Under the pieces are notes generated by a model. It had not been told where the DNA came from and did not search any database. It was given only the letters and a program-made list of their open reading frames with translations. Positions 1 through 8,639 of a DNA stretch of 64,000 nt are shown in pieces (positions within the stretch are counted from its first letter, which is position 1; each line of letters opens with the position of its first letter). Made by a program: the position numbers and the translations under genes. The DNA is from Nostoc sp. CHAB 5834 (GTDB lineage: Bacteria; Cyanobacteriota; Cyanobacteriia; Cyanobacteriales; Nostocaceae). The stretch spans positions 1-64,000 of the forward strand of contig JAIVFU010000021.1 of assembly GCA_020829485.1 (NCBI GenBank), read 5' to 3'.

Positions 1-2
1 GT

Positions 3-116
3 GCAAGGACATACCCTGATTTGCTCCAGGCATTAGATGCGGCATTCGCAGAAGTGACGATAGAGAATTTACTCGGTTGGTTTACTCACTGCTGCTACTG
101 TACTTCAGAAGACTGA
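3..116 (+). pseudogene. C-terminal end of an IS630-like transposase (partial, left edge)
   Basis: The third forward frame is open from the window edge to a TGA and reads 37 residues ending in WFTHCCYCTSED. This resembles the C-terminus of IS630/Tc1-type DDE transposases of cyanobacteria, where a GYCT-like motif ends the protein. The body lies outside the window, so the family call rests on this tail only. Its stop sits just before the point where recognisable Cas1 sequence starts, so it is read here as the right part of an insertion sequence inserted in cas1. Confidence 0.5.
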
Positions 117-1006
117 TAACCGCTATACTAGGACGGGCTACTATTTCTCCCGCCGTCGTTAGTGAACTTTTAGAACGTCACATTTGTTTAACATTTCTTA
201 CACAAAACGGACGATATTTAGGGCGTTTAGAACCAGAAGCTACTAAAAATATCTTTGTTCGTAAAGCCCAATGGCAAGCTGTGGGAGAATCACAACCAGC
301 TATACATTTAGTTAGGGGATTTGTGCGAGGTAAATTGAAAAATTACCGTCATAGCTTACTTCGCACTCAGCGAGAACATCCTGATACTGACCTGAATAAT
401 AACATTACTCGATTGGAAAACGCGATCGCACCAATCGAAAAAACTAGCAGCATTGATTCCCTCAGAGGCTTAGAAGGTGCTGGTAGTGCAGCCTATTTCG
501 GTTGCTTTCAACACCTAATCAAAACCCCAGAATTTCGATTTGAAGCCAGAAACCGCCGTCCACCAACCGATCCGGTTAATGCCCTACTGAGTTTTGGGTA
601 TTCATTACTACGTCATGATGTGCAAAGTGCTTTAAATATTGTCGGCTTCGATCCTTATCTAGGATACTTACACGTAGAGCGTTATGGTAGACCTTCCCTA
701 GCCTTAGACTTGATGGAAGAATTTCGTCCTTTAATAGTCGATGCTGTAGTATTGTCGCTGATTAACAAGCGATCGCTAACCCTAACTGACTTTACCACCG
801 AACCGCTCAGTGGTGCTGTGTCTTTAACCAAAGAAGGACTGCATACATTCCTTCGCGCCTACGAACAAAAGAAACAATCGGAGTTCAAACATCCAGTCAT
901 GGGAAACAAATGCACCTACCAAAAAGCCTTTGAAATTCAGGCGAGGTTATTGAGTAAGTACCTTATGAACGAAATCGATAAATATCCCCCTTTAATTCTC
1001 AAATAA
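77..1006 (+). pseudogene. cas1: CRISPR-associated endonuclease Cas1, 5'-truncated
   Basis: Cas1 is the integrase subunit that, with Cas2, inserts new spacers. Recognisable Cas1 sequence begins near base 125 (GRATISPAVVSELLERH) and runs to the normal C-terminus. The metal-binding region GLEGAGSAAYF and the segment HVERYGRPSLALDLMEEFRP, holding the catalytic His and acidic residue, are both present. The first roughly 35-45 residues of a typical 325-340 aa Cas1, part of the N-terminal beta domain, are missing. The open frame upstream of base 125 is transposase-derived DNA read in another frame, and the only start there is a TTG at 77. cas2 follows after 47 bases. Probably inactive unless a downstream start gives a working protein. 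Confidence 0.85.
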
Positions 1007-1053
1007 TTAGTCATTCTCCCCCATCTCCCCACTCCCCACTCCCCACTCCCCCC
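1007..1053. repeat. CCCCACT heptamer tandem repeat
   Basis: Spacer between cas1 and cas2 made mostly of CCCCACT units. The same heptamer recurs near 10000-10030, 14070-14115 and 29350-29395, always between genes. It is a short tandemly repeated repetitive sequence of the type known from heterocyst-forming cyanobacteria. Confidence 0.8.
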
Positions 1054-1341
1054 ATGTATATTGTTGTCAGCTACGACATTCCAGAAGATAAGCGTCGAAC
1101 TAAAATCCATTCGGTTCTCAAGTCTTATGGACAATGGATGCAACTGAGTGTGTTTGAGTGCAATATCACTTCCACTCAGTATGCTAAACTGCGATCGCGT
1201 TTAGCTAAATTGATTAAACCCGATACCGATAGTGTGCGCTTTTATTTTCTCTGTGGCTGTTGTCAGCGAAAAGTCGAACGTATTGGTGGAGAACAGCCAC
1301 GAGACGAAACAATTTTCTTTGCTGAGTCTTCTTCTGGCTAG
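1054..1341 (+). CDS. cas2: CRISPR-associated endoribonuclease Cas2
   Basis: Protein of 95 aa, normal for Cas2. It starts MYIVVSYDIPEDKRR: the first beta strand with the conserved Asp (YDIP) of the ferredoxin-like fold. Later segments RFYFLCGCC and KVERIGGE match the fourth strand and C-terminal tail of Cas2 from type I-D and type III-linked systems. Cas2 forms the central dimer of the Cas1-Cas2 spacer-acquisition complex. The gene is intact, just downstream of truncated cas1 and just upstream of the CRISPR leader and array. No interference genes (cas3, cas10, cmr/csm) are in the window, so the subtype cannot be fixed. Confidence 0.92.
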   Translation: MYIVVSYDIPEDKRRTKIHSVLKSYGQWMQLSVFECNITSTQYAKLRSRLAKLIKPDTDSVRFYFLCGCCQRKVERIGGEQPRDETIFFAESSSG

Positions 1342-1609
1342 GTTCCTGTATCTCAAATGCGCGGAAGGGTAGGTGTACAAATTCCACAGCCCCAAAAAAA
1401 TGCTTCTATCCCAACTCCAGCAAGCCTTTCAACCTATTAGTCGTCTAATCCTTATCCGCGCAACCTCTGAAATGCTTACCAAAATACGATTTCAGCCTTT
1501 AAATTTTCCTGGCGCTCTTTCCAAACGAATTCTCTAATGTTATGATTGCCCTTGAATCGCGCAACCGCACCTTGAAAACTAAATATATCTTGGGTTTTAG
1601 GCTCCCGCC
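1342..1609 (+). promoter_or_regulatory. Presumed CRISPR leader
   Basis: A 268-base stretch without a convincing gene between cas2 and the first repeat. Position and array polarity (repeats end in ATTGAAAC on this strand, the usual crRNA 5' handle) make it the likely leader with the array promoter. No promoter element was identified with certainty. Confidence 0.5.
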
Positions 1610-1863
1610 ATTGCAATTCATCAAAATCCCTATTAGGGATTGAAACAGCCTGATTGAGCCAACAAGACCAAATGCGCTTAGAATTGCAATTCATCAAAAT
1701 CCCTATTAGGGATTGAAACATAATAATGAGATATATTAAATTTTAAATAAAATGATTGCAATTCATCAAAATCCCTATTAGGGATTGAAACAGACTCATA
1801 CTCAGGATCATATTCAGTTAAGTCAAATTGCAATTCATCAAAATCCCTATTAGGGATTGAAAC
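1610..1863 (+). CRISPR. CRISPR array, 4 repeats of 37 nt and 3 spacers
   Basis: Four identical 37-base repeats lie at 1610-1646, 1683-1719, 1755-1791 and 1827-1863. Spacers are 1647-1682 (36 nt), 1720-1754 (35 nt) and 1792-1826 (35 nt). Each repeat carries a hairpin, AATCCCTA/TTAGGGATT, and ends in GGGATTGAAAC, the typical cyanobacterial type I-D/III repeat end. Transcription is therefore inferred on the plus strand, away from cas2. The last repeat shows no decay. The second spacer is almost all A and T. Apparent reading frames across the array are artefacts. Confidence 0.97.
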
Positions 1864-1908
1864 TACATTTCTAAAAATCCCAGGATTGCCCAATACTCAA
1901 TACCTCAT

Positions 1909-2691
1909 TCAAAATTCCAAAATTACCGGCGTATGGTCGCTGGGTTGGGTTAATTTTCTAGGCGCAACATCGATAATGCAACTTGTAGCACGCTCATACA
2001 GAATAGGTGTGAGATAGTGATGGTCAATCCGCCAACCTAAGTTGCGACGGAAGGCGGCGGCGCGATAATCCCACCAGCTATAATTTCCGCCTTCTGTGGT
2101 GAACTTGCGAAAAGCGTCAGCAAACCCCAATTTCAGGATATCCCGTAAGGCTTGGCGCTCTGCTTCTGTTGCCATAATGTGATTTTCTGTACTCACTTGC
2201 TCGTGAATATCCTTATCTTCTAAGGCGATGTTGAAGTCACCGCACACACAAATTGCAGGTTGTAACAGCACCAATAATCGTAAATACTCGTGTAGCGCTG
2301 TCAACCAGCGCATTTTGTATTCATATTTCTCAGTTCCGACTGCTGCACCATTGGGAACATATAAGTTAACAATCCGAACACCATCAATTACACCTGTAAT
2401 CACCCGCTTTTGCTCATCCCATTCGTGGTGTAAATCTGGCAAAATCGCCCTAAAGCCGCTACTTACGTCTACCAGTGGCTGGCGGCTAATTATGGCTACG
2501 CCGTTATAAGATTTTTGTCCTGATACATAAAGCTTATAGCCTAACTGCTCAAAAGGCGATCGCGGAAACTCGGCATCCACAACTTTGGTTTCTTGCAAGC
2601 AGAGAACATCAACAGGATTGACAGTTAACCAATCGGTAACCTGTTCTAGACGAGTGCGAATTGAGTTGACATTCCAAGTAGCGATTTTCAT
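1909..2691 (-). CDS. xth: Exodeoxyribonuclease III (AP endonuclease)
   Basis: A 260-aa ExoIII/EEP-family nuclease. It starts MKIATWNVNSIR (metal/active-site Asn), then LCLQETKV with catalytic Glu34, NLYVPNG, GDFNIAL near residue 150 with the catalytic Asp and Asn, a WWDYR motif, RIDHH and PSDHTPV with the catalytic His near the C-terminus. The length is standard for bacterial XthA. It cuts 5' to abasic sites in base-excision repair and removes 3' blocking groups. It stands alone, facing the CRISPR array tail to tail. Confidence 0.95.
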   Translation of the reverse strand: MKIATWNVNSIRTRLEQVTDWLTVNPVDVLCLQETKVVDAEFPRSPFEQLGYKLYVSGQKSYNGVAIISRQPLVDVSSGFRAILPDLHHEWDEQKRVITGVIDGVRIVNLYVPNGAAVGTEKYEYKMRWLTALHEYLRLLVLLQPAICVCGDFNIALEDKDIHEQVSTENHIMATEAERQALRDILKLGFADAFRKFTTEGGNYSWWDYRAAAFRRNLGWRIDHHYLTPILYERATSCIIDVAPRKLTQPSDHTPVILEF

Positions 2692-3150
2692 TAGTTATTA
2701 GAATTTTTTGTAAATTAATAATTACAAATTATGTAATTATTGTACACTTACTTAATATTTATAATTTCTGTTCCATTTCCCAATTACATTTAAACCAAGC
2801 TTTAATGGCTTGATCCCATTGGATCTTTTAGTAGTTTTAGCTACAAAATATTCCTTTTTGTAAGTTCTGCTACAAAATATTCTACCTCGTTATGATCCCC
2901 AAGGCAGATGCAACAAGTAATTGATTTAGTCTAAGTTAGAAATATAGCTCAGAGTTGAGTTTAGCCGATAGTCCGTTAGATTTGTCGGTAAAAATTTTAC
3001 AGCAAGGTTAACCATAATTTATTGCGCTTTTCGTAGCCTGTTAGGTTAATTTAAATGTCAAAAGAGTAAGTAAAAATGCTCTTTAATCATACAATAATGA
3101 TGCAACTCATTTTATTGAGGACAATTTCATAGAGTGAACCAAAAAAACTT
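2692..3150. other. AT-rich intergenic region
   Basis: Contains two near-copies of a short phrase with CTACAAAATATTC around 2840-2885 and poly-A/T runs. No gene, RNA or clear hairpin was seen. It probably holds the xth promoter region at its left end. Confidence 0.5.
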
Positions 3151-3456
3151 ATGAAAATCGCTCAAGTTGCCCCCTTATGGGAAAGGGTTCCTCCTCCTAA
3201 TTATGGAGGAATAGAACTGGTAGTGAGTCGCCTGACTGATGAGCTTGTTCGTCGCGGTCATAATGTAACTTTATAAGAGGCAGGGGGCAGCGGTAGGGGA
3301 AAAGGTACAAACCTTGCCCCTTGTGGTCGAAAACACGTAGAAAACAACTTTAGTCTTAACCAAATGGTTGACGGATATGAAGCTGTTTACAGACAAATTA
3401 TTCAAGACCGCATAGAATCGAATGGCTGCATTTGTGTAGCTAAGATCCAGTTTTAA
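3151..3456 (+). pseudogene. Glycosyltransferase (GT4) remnant with internal deletion
   Basis: The 5' piece (3151-3276) encodes 41 residues, MKIAQVAPLWERVPPPNYGG onward to RRGHNVTL. This is the donor-site N-terminus of a group 1 glycosyltransferase, and it then hits a stop. The 3' piece (about 3346-3456) reads FSLNQMVDGYEAVYRQII, typical of the C-terminal helix of the same family. The roughly 300 central residues are gone, replaced by about 70 unrelated bases. It is a deletion relic of one gene. Confidence 0.8.
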
Positions 3457-3511
3457 TCAACTGTTTTTTTATTCAACTTAAACAATAACTTTTTTCAAGG
3501 AGGACATTGGT

Positions 3512-3697
3512 ATGAGTACGAGAGCCAACACTTGCCCATGCTGCGGTGGTTCCCTCCTGCGCCATGCCCGACATGGTGAACTATATTGGTTTTGCCTGTC
3601 GTGCCGACTAGAAGTACCTCTGTTAACTGCTACTCGCTTGCCTAATGTGGAAACCCGAAACACCGGGGTCGTTCCTCAGCCTGCGGTAAATTCCTAG
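3512..3697 (+). CDS. Small zinc-ribbon protein, conserved in cyanobacteria
   Basis: A 61-aa protein, MSTRANTCPCCGGSLLRHAR, with a CPCC knuckle near residue 8 and a CLSC knuckle near residue 29. Together they form a treble-clef or zinc-ribbon metal site. WFCLSCRLEVP follows the pattern of small cyanobacterial zinc-finger proteins. A strong ribosome binding site (AAGGAGG) lies 7 bases before the ATG, which supports translation. The function is unknown, and the tail after residue 40 has no recognisable motif. Confidence 0.75.
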   Translation: MSTRANTCPCCGGSLLRHARHGELYWFCLSCRLEVPLLTATRLPNVETRNTGVVPQPAVNS

Positions 3698-3764
3698 TTT
3701 GATGGCATTTTAAATTAATAAAAGCCTACTAGAAATCAAGACTAATTTACTTTAAACCTATCAA

Positions 3765-3894
3765 CTAGTAGTTTGTATTATTAGTTACGAGGAGTAAACA
3801 AGTTCATAGTGAGCGATTTATCGCTCAAATCAAGGACTAAAGTCCTTACTACGAACTTTTATAACCCTTCAAAATTTTTGAGACAGACTACTAG
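3765..3894. repeat. MITE-like element, CTAGTAG family, copy A
   Basis: About 130 bp bounded by CTAGTAGT at the left and GACTACTAG at the right (inverted). Inside are two nested hairpins, AGCGATTTATCGCT and GGACTAAAGTCC. The same inner sequence appears near 21640, 22610, 25640 and 52985. It has no coding capacity. Confidence 0.75.
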
Positions 3895-3913
3895 CTTCAA
3901 CTGATAAAATCGG

Positions 3914-4963
3914 ATGGAGCTAATTGATAGGTTTAAAGCTTTGTTAGCAGCGTTACTTTATGGGCAAGAAGATTTAAGTTTAGAAGAAGTTCCTGACCCC
4001 ACTCCGGCGGCTGGCGAAGTTGTAATTCAAGTGGGCGCAGCAACAACTTGTGGTACAGATTTGAAAGTCTGGCGGCGTGGTGGTCATGCCAAGATGCTGA
4101 TACCGCCAACCCTGTTTGGTCATGAAGGGGCTGGGCGAATTGTTGCTTTAGGTAGAGGGGTGACAAATTGGCAAATAGGCGATCGCATCGTCGCTAATAA
4201 TTCTGCACCATGCATGAAATGCTTTTTTTGTCAACGTCAAGAGTATTCATTATGTCCAAATTTGACATGGAATAATGGAACTTTTGCGGAATACTTGAAA
4301 ATTCCTGCACCGATAGTAGAGCATAATTTATTGCAGATTCCCGATGAGTTGCCGTGGGAATTGGCAGCGATGACGGAACCCTTAGCTTGTGTATTGCATG
4401 GTATAGCCCGTTCTAACGTCAAAGCCAAAGATCGAGTAGTCGTCTTAGGAGATGGGGCGATCGGGCTGATGTTTGTGGCGGCGTTGAGTGGGAAAGCTGA
4501 GGTATTGCTGTGGGGAGGTAATCACCACAGGCTAGAAATTGGTCAGAAATTGGGTGCAACCCAGACTTTTAATTATCATCAAATCCCAGATATTCCCAGC
4601 GTAGTGAAAGAACTTACCCAAGGATGGGGTGCAGATGTAGTGATTGAAGCAACAGGTGTACCAAGTGTTTGGGAAACTGCGATCGCCTGCGCCCGTCCTG
4701 GTGCAACAATCAACTTATTCGGTGGATGTCCACGAGATACCAGCATTACTGTCAACACAGAACAGCTACACTACAGCGAACTAACTATCAAAGGCGTGTT
4801 TCATAATACACCAAAGTATGTGCAGGAGGCGCTTGCACTTATCGCTAGTCGCAAAATTACCTTTGAGTTACTTATTAGTGAACAACGGCCATTAAAAGAT
4901 TTAGAACAGGTATTTTGTGAAATGAAAGCGCGACAGGTAATTAAAGTAGCGATGATTCCTTAG
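3914..4963 (+). CDS. Zinc-dependent medium-chain dehydrogenase (alcohol/threonine dehydrogenase-like)
   Basis: A 349-aa MDR-superfamily enzyme. The GroES-like domain has the catalytic zinc ligand Cys46 (TTCGTDLK) and His70-Glu71 (GHEGAGR). The structural zinc loop has Cys100, Cys103, Cys106 and Cys114. A Rossmann domain follows with VLGDGAIGLMFV and GADVVIEATG. The glycine pattern fits NAD(P) binding. The closest general pattern is sorbitol/threonine dehydrogenase-like oxidoreductases; the substrate cannot be told. The gene starts 19 bases after a MITE-like repeat, so its promoter may lie partly in that repeat. The short lead before LLYGQEDL may mean a later start. Confidence 0.88.
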   Translation: MELIDRFKALLAALLYGQEDLSLEEVPDPTPAAGEVVIQVGAATTCGTDLKVWRRGGHAKMLIPPTLFGHEGAGRIVALGRGVTNWQIGDRIVANNSAPCMKCFFCQRQEYSLCPNLTWNNGTFAEYLKIPAPIVEHNLLQIPDELPWELAAMTEPLACVLHGIARSNVKAKDRVVVLGDGAIGLMFVAALSGKAEVLLWGGNHHRLEIGQKLGATQTFNYHQIPDIPSVVKELTQGWGADVVIEATGVPSVWETAIACARPGATINLFGGCPRDTSITVNTEQLHYSELTIKGVFHNTPKYVQEALALIASRKITFELLISEQRPLKDLEQVFCEMKARQVIKVAMIP

Positions 4964-5032
4964 TTTTTTGCAGAATACAGTAGATGCTCTGGGTTTAACC
5001 AAACAATGTGGAAAATCTGGATACCAGAGGAT

Positions 5033-6037
5033 CTACAATTTACCGTCCGGCAATACTTCGGGTGAAAACATTGCCGACAACGAGTCATAGTAAGGGAGAA
5101 AATAAGCAGCCTGTTGGGGTTCCAGACGAGAGCGGATCTCGGTGCCGAGCAAGTGAATCAATTGCCGCACAAATTCCCAGCGTACCTTTAATCGGGGATA
5201 CAACATGACACACAATGGAAATAGCTCTTGTTGTACGGCGCTAATGTTGTTTTCCAAAACACAGACCCACAGATACACCTGGAACATCTCTATATCACGG
5301 ACACTCGAAATTTGAACGCTAGTGTCACTTAAACGACCTGTATGGCATTGATAGTTGGGATACATCTGCATCACCCGTTCCGCAATCTTGGTTGCAATCT
5401 CGCTGCACAACGGCAAAAGTTTCTGGACAGCTTGTAATGGTGGCGCGTCATAAGCACATTCTGCTGCTGCCTGGTAAGCACGCTGGAGCGGCATATAAAG
5501 ATGGTCATCAATCACTTTGAAGTAAGCCCTCAGCGATGCTTGCTGCGCTGGCGGTGTCAAGTTGAGTAGTATTTGTCCACTGTAGTGAAACTGCATACTA
5601 ATAAACCCGATCACTCTAGGATCATCTGCTGTGTACTTCTGCCGAATTTTTCCCAAATCCCTGGCAATCCGAGTAGAAAACTTCGCAGGGGAAATCTGTT
5701 CAGCATAGGCTGAGAGGGTAGTTTGATAAATCTTGTGGGTATCCTTTGCGACTTCCCACGGATCAATTAATTCGGGGTCAATTTGATGCCGAATCACCTC
5801 TTGAGACAAAAGCGCTTCCGTTCTTCCCCACGCTTGCAGACTCGTGGTTCGGAGTGCCTGCGTTAACGTTGTTGCAACCTCACTTGCGATTTCACTGCGC
5901 TTGAGAACTTCGATGCGATCGTCCTGTTCAGCTAGATTTCGCAAATACTTCTTTGCCCACGCTTCTGAAAATGGTTGATTTGCTACTGTCTCAAGCTTTG
6001 TTACTGGTTCTGGTAACAATGAAAGATTTTGCGCCAT
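5033..6037 (-). CDS. Conserved hypothetical helical protein
   Basis: About 334 aa from the ATG at 6037 (MAQNLSLLPEPVTKL); a GTG three codons earlier is possible. Not recognised. The sequence looks entirely alpha-helical, with no signal peptide, membrane segment or Cys cluster. It has many aromatic and Arg/Glu-rich helices, for example RIARDLGKIRQKY, FHYSGQILL and MFQVYLWVCVLENN. The long open frame, HIP1-like bases inside and ordinary codon use support a real gene. It is monocistronic and convergent with the zinc dehydrogenase gene. No function is proposed. Confidence 0.65.
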   Translation of the reverse strand: MAQNLSLLPEPVTKLETVANQPFSEAWAKKYLRNLAEQDDRIEVLKRSEIASEVATTLTQALRTTSLQAWGRTEALLSQEVIRHQIDPELIDPWEVAKDTHKIYQTTLSAYAEQISPAKFSTRIARDLGKIRQKYTADDPRVIGFISMQFHYSGQILLNLTPPAQQASLRAYFKVIDDHLYMPLQRAYQAAAECAYDAPPLQAVQKLLPLCSEIATKIAERVMQMYPNYQCHTGRLSDTSVQISSVRDIEMFQVYLWVCVLENNISAVQQELFPLCVMLYPRLKVRWEFVRQLIHLLGTEIRSRLEPQQAAYFLPYYDSLSAMFSPEVLPDGKL

Positions 6038-6408
6038 TGTAAACACTTAATTGCTAAATTGAACGAAATATTTCGTAACATTCAAAGCATAGAGAAATCA
6101 ATATTGCCAGCAAAACCGCAAAAATACGTAGTTTATCATTTCTTCAAACTAAATCGCAGGTTTTTTACACTTTTTGGGCGATGATCTGATTTTTTCCTGT
6201 CTGTCTGTTTATTTTTTGGTAATATGAGTGAGTTCAAAAATCACATCTTTCGTAGGAGCACAGCATTGCTCATTGGTGTCAACTTAAGGTAGAAGTTAGG
6301 TTGAGCAAGGGTTATCGGGTTGCCCTCATCCCCTAGCCCCTTCTCCCAAAATTGATAGAAGGGGGAGTAAGGGAGAAGAATTAATAACTAATGCCCAATG
6401 CCCTAAAC

Positions 6409-8028
6409 TTAAAGACGACTAATATCTTTTGTAACTAACTTCCAACCTTCAGCTTCGTCAATTAGCTTCATTGACTCTAATTCGAGATTGTTGAAAGCAG
6501 ATGCCTGAAGGAGAAAGTAGGGTTGCCCGTTGTAGTGCCAATAATATTCGAGTTCGCCAACAGAAGCGGGTATGATGGTGCGATCGCTATAAAAATCCAA
6601 CGAGGGACGATGATAAGGAAAAGATGTGTAAATCTTCTTCGTAGCTGGATTTGCCCGCACGATCATGGCGGCGACTGGTTTAACTGGATAAGCTTCAGAT
6701 AATTCCCAAACCCAATAGTTAGATTTCATTAACAGTAGCAACGAAATATAACTTCCCCAAAATAAAATCTTCAGAAATTGCCCATCACCTCGTTCTGCCA
6801 AAATAGCTGCTAAAGTCATAGTTAAAGCTACTGCGGCAAAAATCAGTTGTAAGTCTGTTTTTGGTGTTGTACCCCAACTGAAATAAATACTACCAGCAGA
6901 AGCGGCTACAGCAAGTATCGCCAAACCAGCAACCCAAGCACGGGGATAAGATGAGAGTAAAGGCGAATTTTCTGTATCTGATAATTGGATACCAAAAGCT
7001 AAAGCTAAACTAGGGTAAATGGGGAATAAATACCAGGGAACTTTGGTAATCATGAAAGAAATTACCAGCAGATAAACACCACTCCACGCCATTACTAGTT
7101 TTGCCCAACTAAGGTTGCGGTTTTCCCAAGTTAAGCGGATAGTTTGGGGTAAGAATAATAGCCACGGCCATGTGTATTTGAGAAGTTCAATAACATAGTA
7201 CCAAGGTGGTTCAGGATTAGTTTCTACAAATGAGCCAATTCGGCCTAGTGATGGGTTTACAAGCCCAATTTGGGCGAAAGTGTAACCATAGTGAATTAAT
7301 TGGGCACTATACCAAGTAGCTACAGGCAGAATACCAATTAAGATTGCTATCCACAGATAGTAACAAGTGAGCAGTCGTGGCGTATCCCAAAACAGAAATA
7401 CGATTGCGATCGCACCTAGTAATACACCTAGCAATCCTTGAGTCAGGCAAATCAGCCCAAAACTAATACCAACACCAAGGCAATAGCGTAAATCTCGGCG
7501 CGATCGCAACACGCACAACATCATTACCATCAAAAAACTTACCATCGCCCCATCCAACATTGCCAACCGCCCATGACGCACCACAGGTAGCATTGTTAGA
7601 TAAATCAAGGCGCTATAAATAGCAGCCCAACGTTGGCGAAATATCTCTTGAGCAATGCAATACAGTAAAGGTACAGATGTCGCTGTTAAAATTGCTCCAG
7701 GCAGGCGCGTTGTAAACTCATTTTCGCCTCCTAAAGAATAAGCCCAAGCAATTAGCAAATGCATCAAAGGCGGCTTGTTATGATATGGTTCTCCTCCTAG
7801 CGTTGGGTAAAGCCAACGCATTGAACCTGCTGGAGCGTGCCAAATTTCCCGAGCAACCTGTGCCACAGTCCCTTCATCCCAATCTCGCAGCGGCAATCCT
7901 CCCAGATTGATGCTAAACAGTAACACTGCTGCCAATAGCAATACTATTAGCCATAGCCAATCAATCCATTTGCCAACCGTGCGATGCTGTTTTTCTAGAG
8001 GACTCCAAATAAAGCTTCCTTCTTGCAT
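6409..8028 (-). CDS. GT39/ArnT-like integral-membrane glycosyltransferase
   Basis: A 539-aa membrane protein with about ten or more hydrophobic segments. After the first segment (residues 24-40) comes LGGLPLRDWDEGTVAQVAREI, with acidic residues 49-52. This is the catalytic loop of GT-C fold, PMT/ArnT-like enzymes that use polyprenyl-phosphate sugars. HNKPPLMHLLIAWAYSLGGENEFTTRLPG is the usual next motif. A soluble C-terminal tail of about 100 residues follows the last helix. It probably transfers a sugar to lipid or protein on the outer face of the plasma membrane. It is a single gene with no glycan cluster around it. The acceptor is unknown. Confidence 0.88.
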   Translation of the reverse strand: MQEGSFIWSPLEKQHRTVGKWIDWLWLIVLLLAAVLLFSINLGGLPLRDWDEGTVAQVAREIWHAPAGSMRWLYPTLGGEPYHNKPPLMHLLIAWAYSLGGENEFTTRLPGAILTATSVPLLYCIAQEIFRQRWAAIYSALIYLTMLPVVRHGRLAMLDGAMVSFLMVMMLCVLRSRRDLRYCLGVGISFGLICLTQGLLGVLLGAIAIVFLFWDTPRLLTCYYLWIAILIGILPVATWYSAQLIHYGYTFAQIGLVNPSLGRIGSFVETNPEPPWYYVIELLKYTWPWLLFLPQTIRLTWENRNLSWAKLVMAWSGVYLLVISFMITKVPWYLFPIYPSLALAFGIQLSDTENSPLLSSYPRAWVAGLAILAVAASAGSIYFSWGTTPKTDLQLIFAAVALTMTLAAILAERGDGQFLKILFWGSYISLLLLMKSNYWVWELSEAYPVKPVAAMIVRANPATKKIYTSFPYHRPSLDFYSDRTIIPASVGELEYYWHYNGQPYFLLQASAFNNLELESMKLIDEAEGWKLVTKDISRL

Positions 8029-8531
8029 ATTCTATGTTAATCATTTTACTTTCTGGTTTGATTACATAGAGACATCTAGCGAATCTCCAATGTTGTCACC
8101 CAGTAACAACGTATTTATTAACAATTGCTAGTTTCCAAGATTAACTCAATTTTCTCTAATTAGCCCTATTTTTTGAAAAATTTATATTGGTTACTTAAAT
8201 AACATTTTAGCTAATAAATGATAAAAATCATACAGGTGATAAATTATTTATTACCTGTTGGATAATCCGTAAATTAACTTGTTTTTATTCTCATCTAGCC
8301 CACCTCAGAATTTATTCTGAGGCTAATAGCAAAAGTCGTCTAAAGACGACTAAGGGACTGACAAATAAAAAAATACTCAAAAAACTGGCGAAAAAACTCT
8401 CTCCTCCTTATTCCTCCTTATTCCTCTGTGTTCTCTGTGCGGCAGTTGCTTCTCCCAAGGAGAGACGCAACTGGCGCGGAGCAGAGAGAAGAAAAAAATG
8501 CTTAACTGAACTGTATTAGGCCAAAACCTCG
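8029..8531. other. Intergenic region with scattered small repeats
   Basis: AT-rich on the left (possible promoter of the glycosyltransferase gene). Around 8400-8490 are runs of CTCCTTATTC and a phrase ending in TCTGTGCGGCAGTTGC that recur in other spacers of this window. No gene seen. Confidence 0.45.
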
Positions 8532-8630
8532 TTTCCAGCCAGAGGCTGGAAATGCTGTTCATTGGGCGGCTGCCGCTAGTAAGGTAGGCGGCAGCCTCAA
8601 TGAGGGGTATTCCCAGTCAGAGACTGGGAA
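8532..8630. repeat. Triple-hairpin dispersed repeat
   Basis: Three hairpins in a row: TTTCCAGCC/GGCTGGAAA (8532-8552), GGCTGCCGC/GCGGCAGCC (8568-8596) and TTCCCAGTC/GACTGGGAA (8610-8630). They end 9 bases before the recombinase-like stop codon region and may act as its transcript end, although no clear U-tract follows on the minus strand. Confidence 0.6.
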
Positions 8631-8639
8631 CGAGAATCT

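Noticed and set aside
1476..1893. Two minus-strand frames with repeated VSIPNRDFDELQ
   Set aside because: This is the CRISPR repeat translated.
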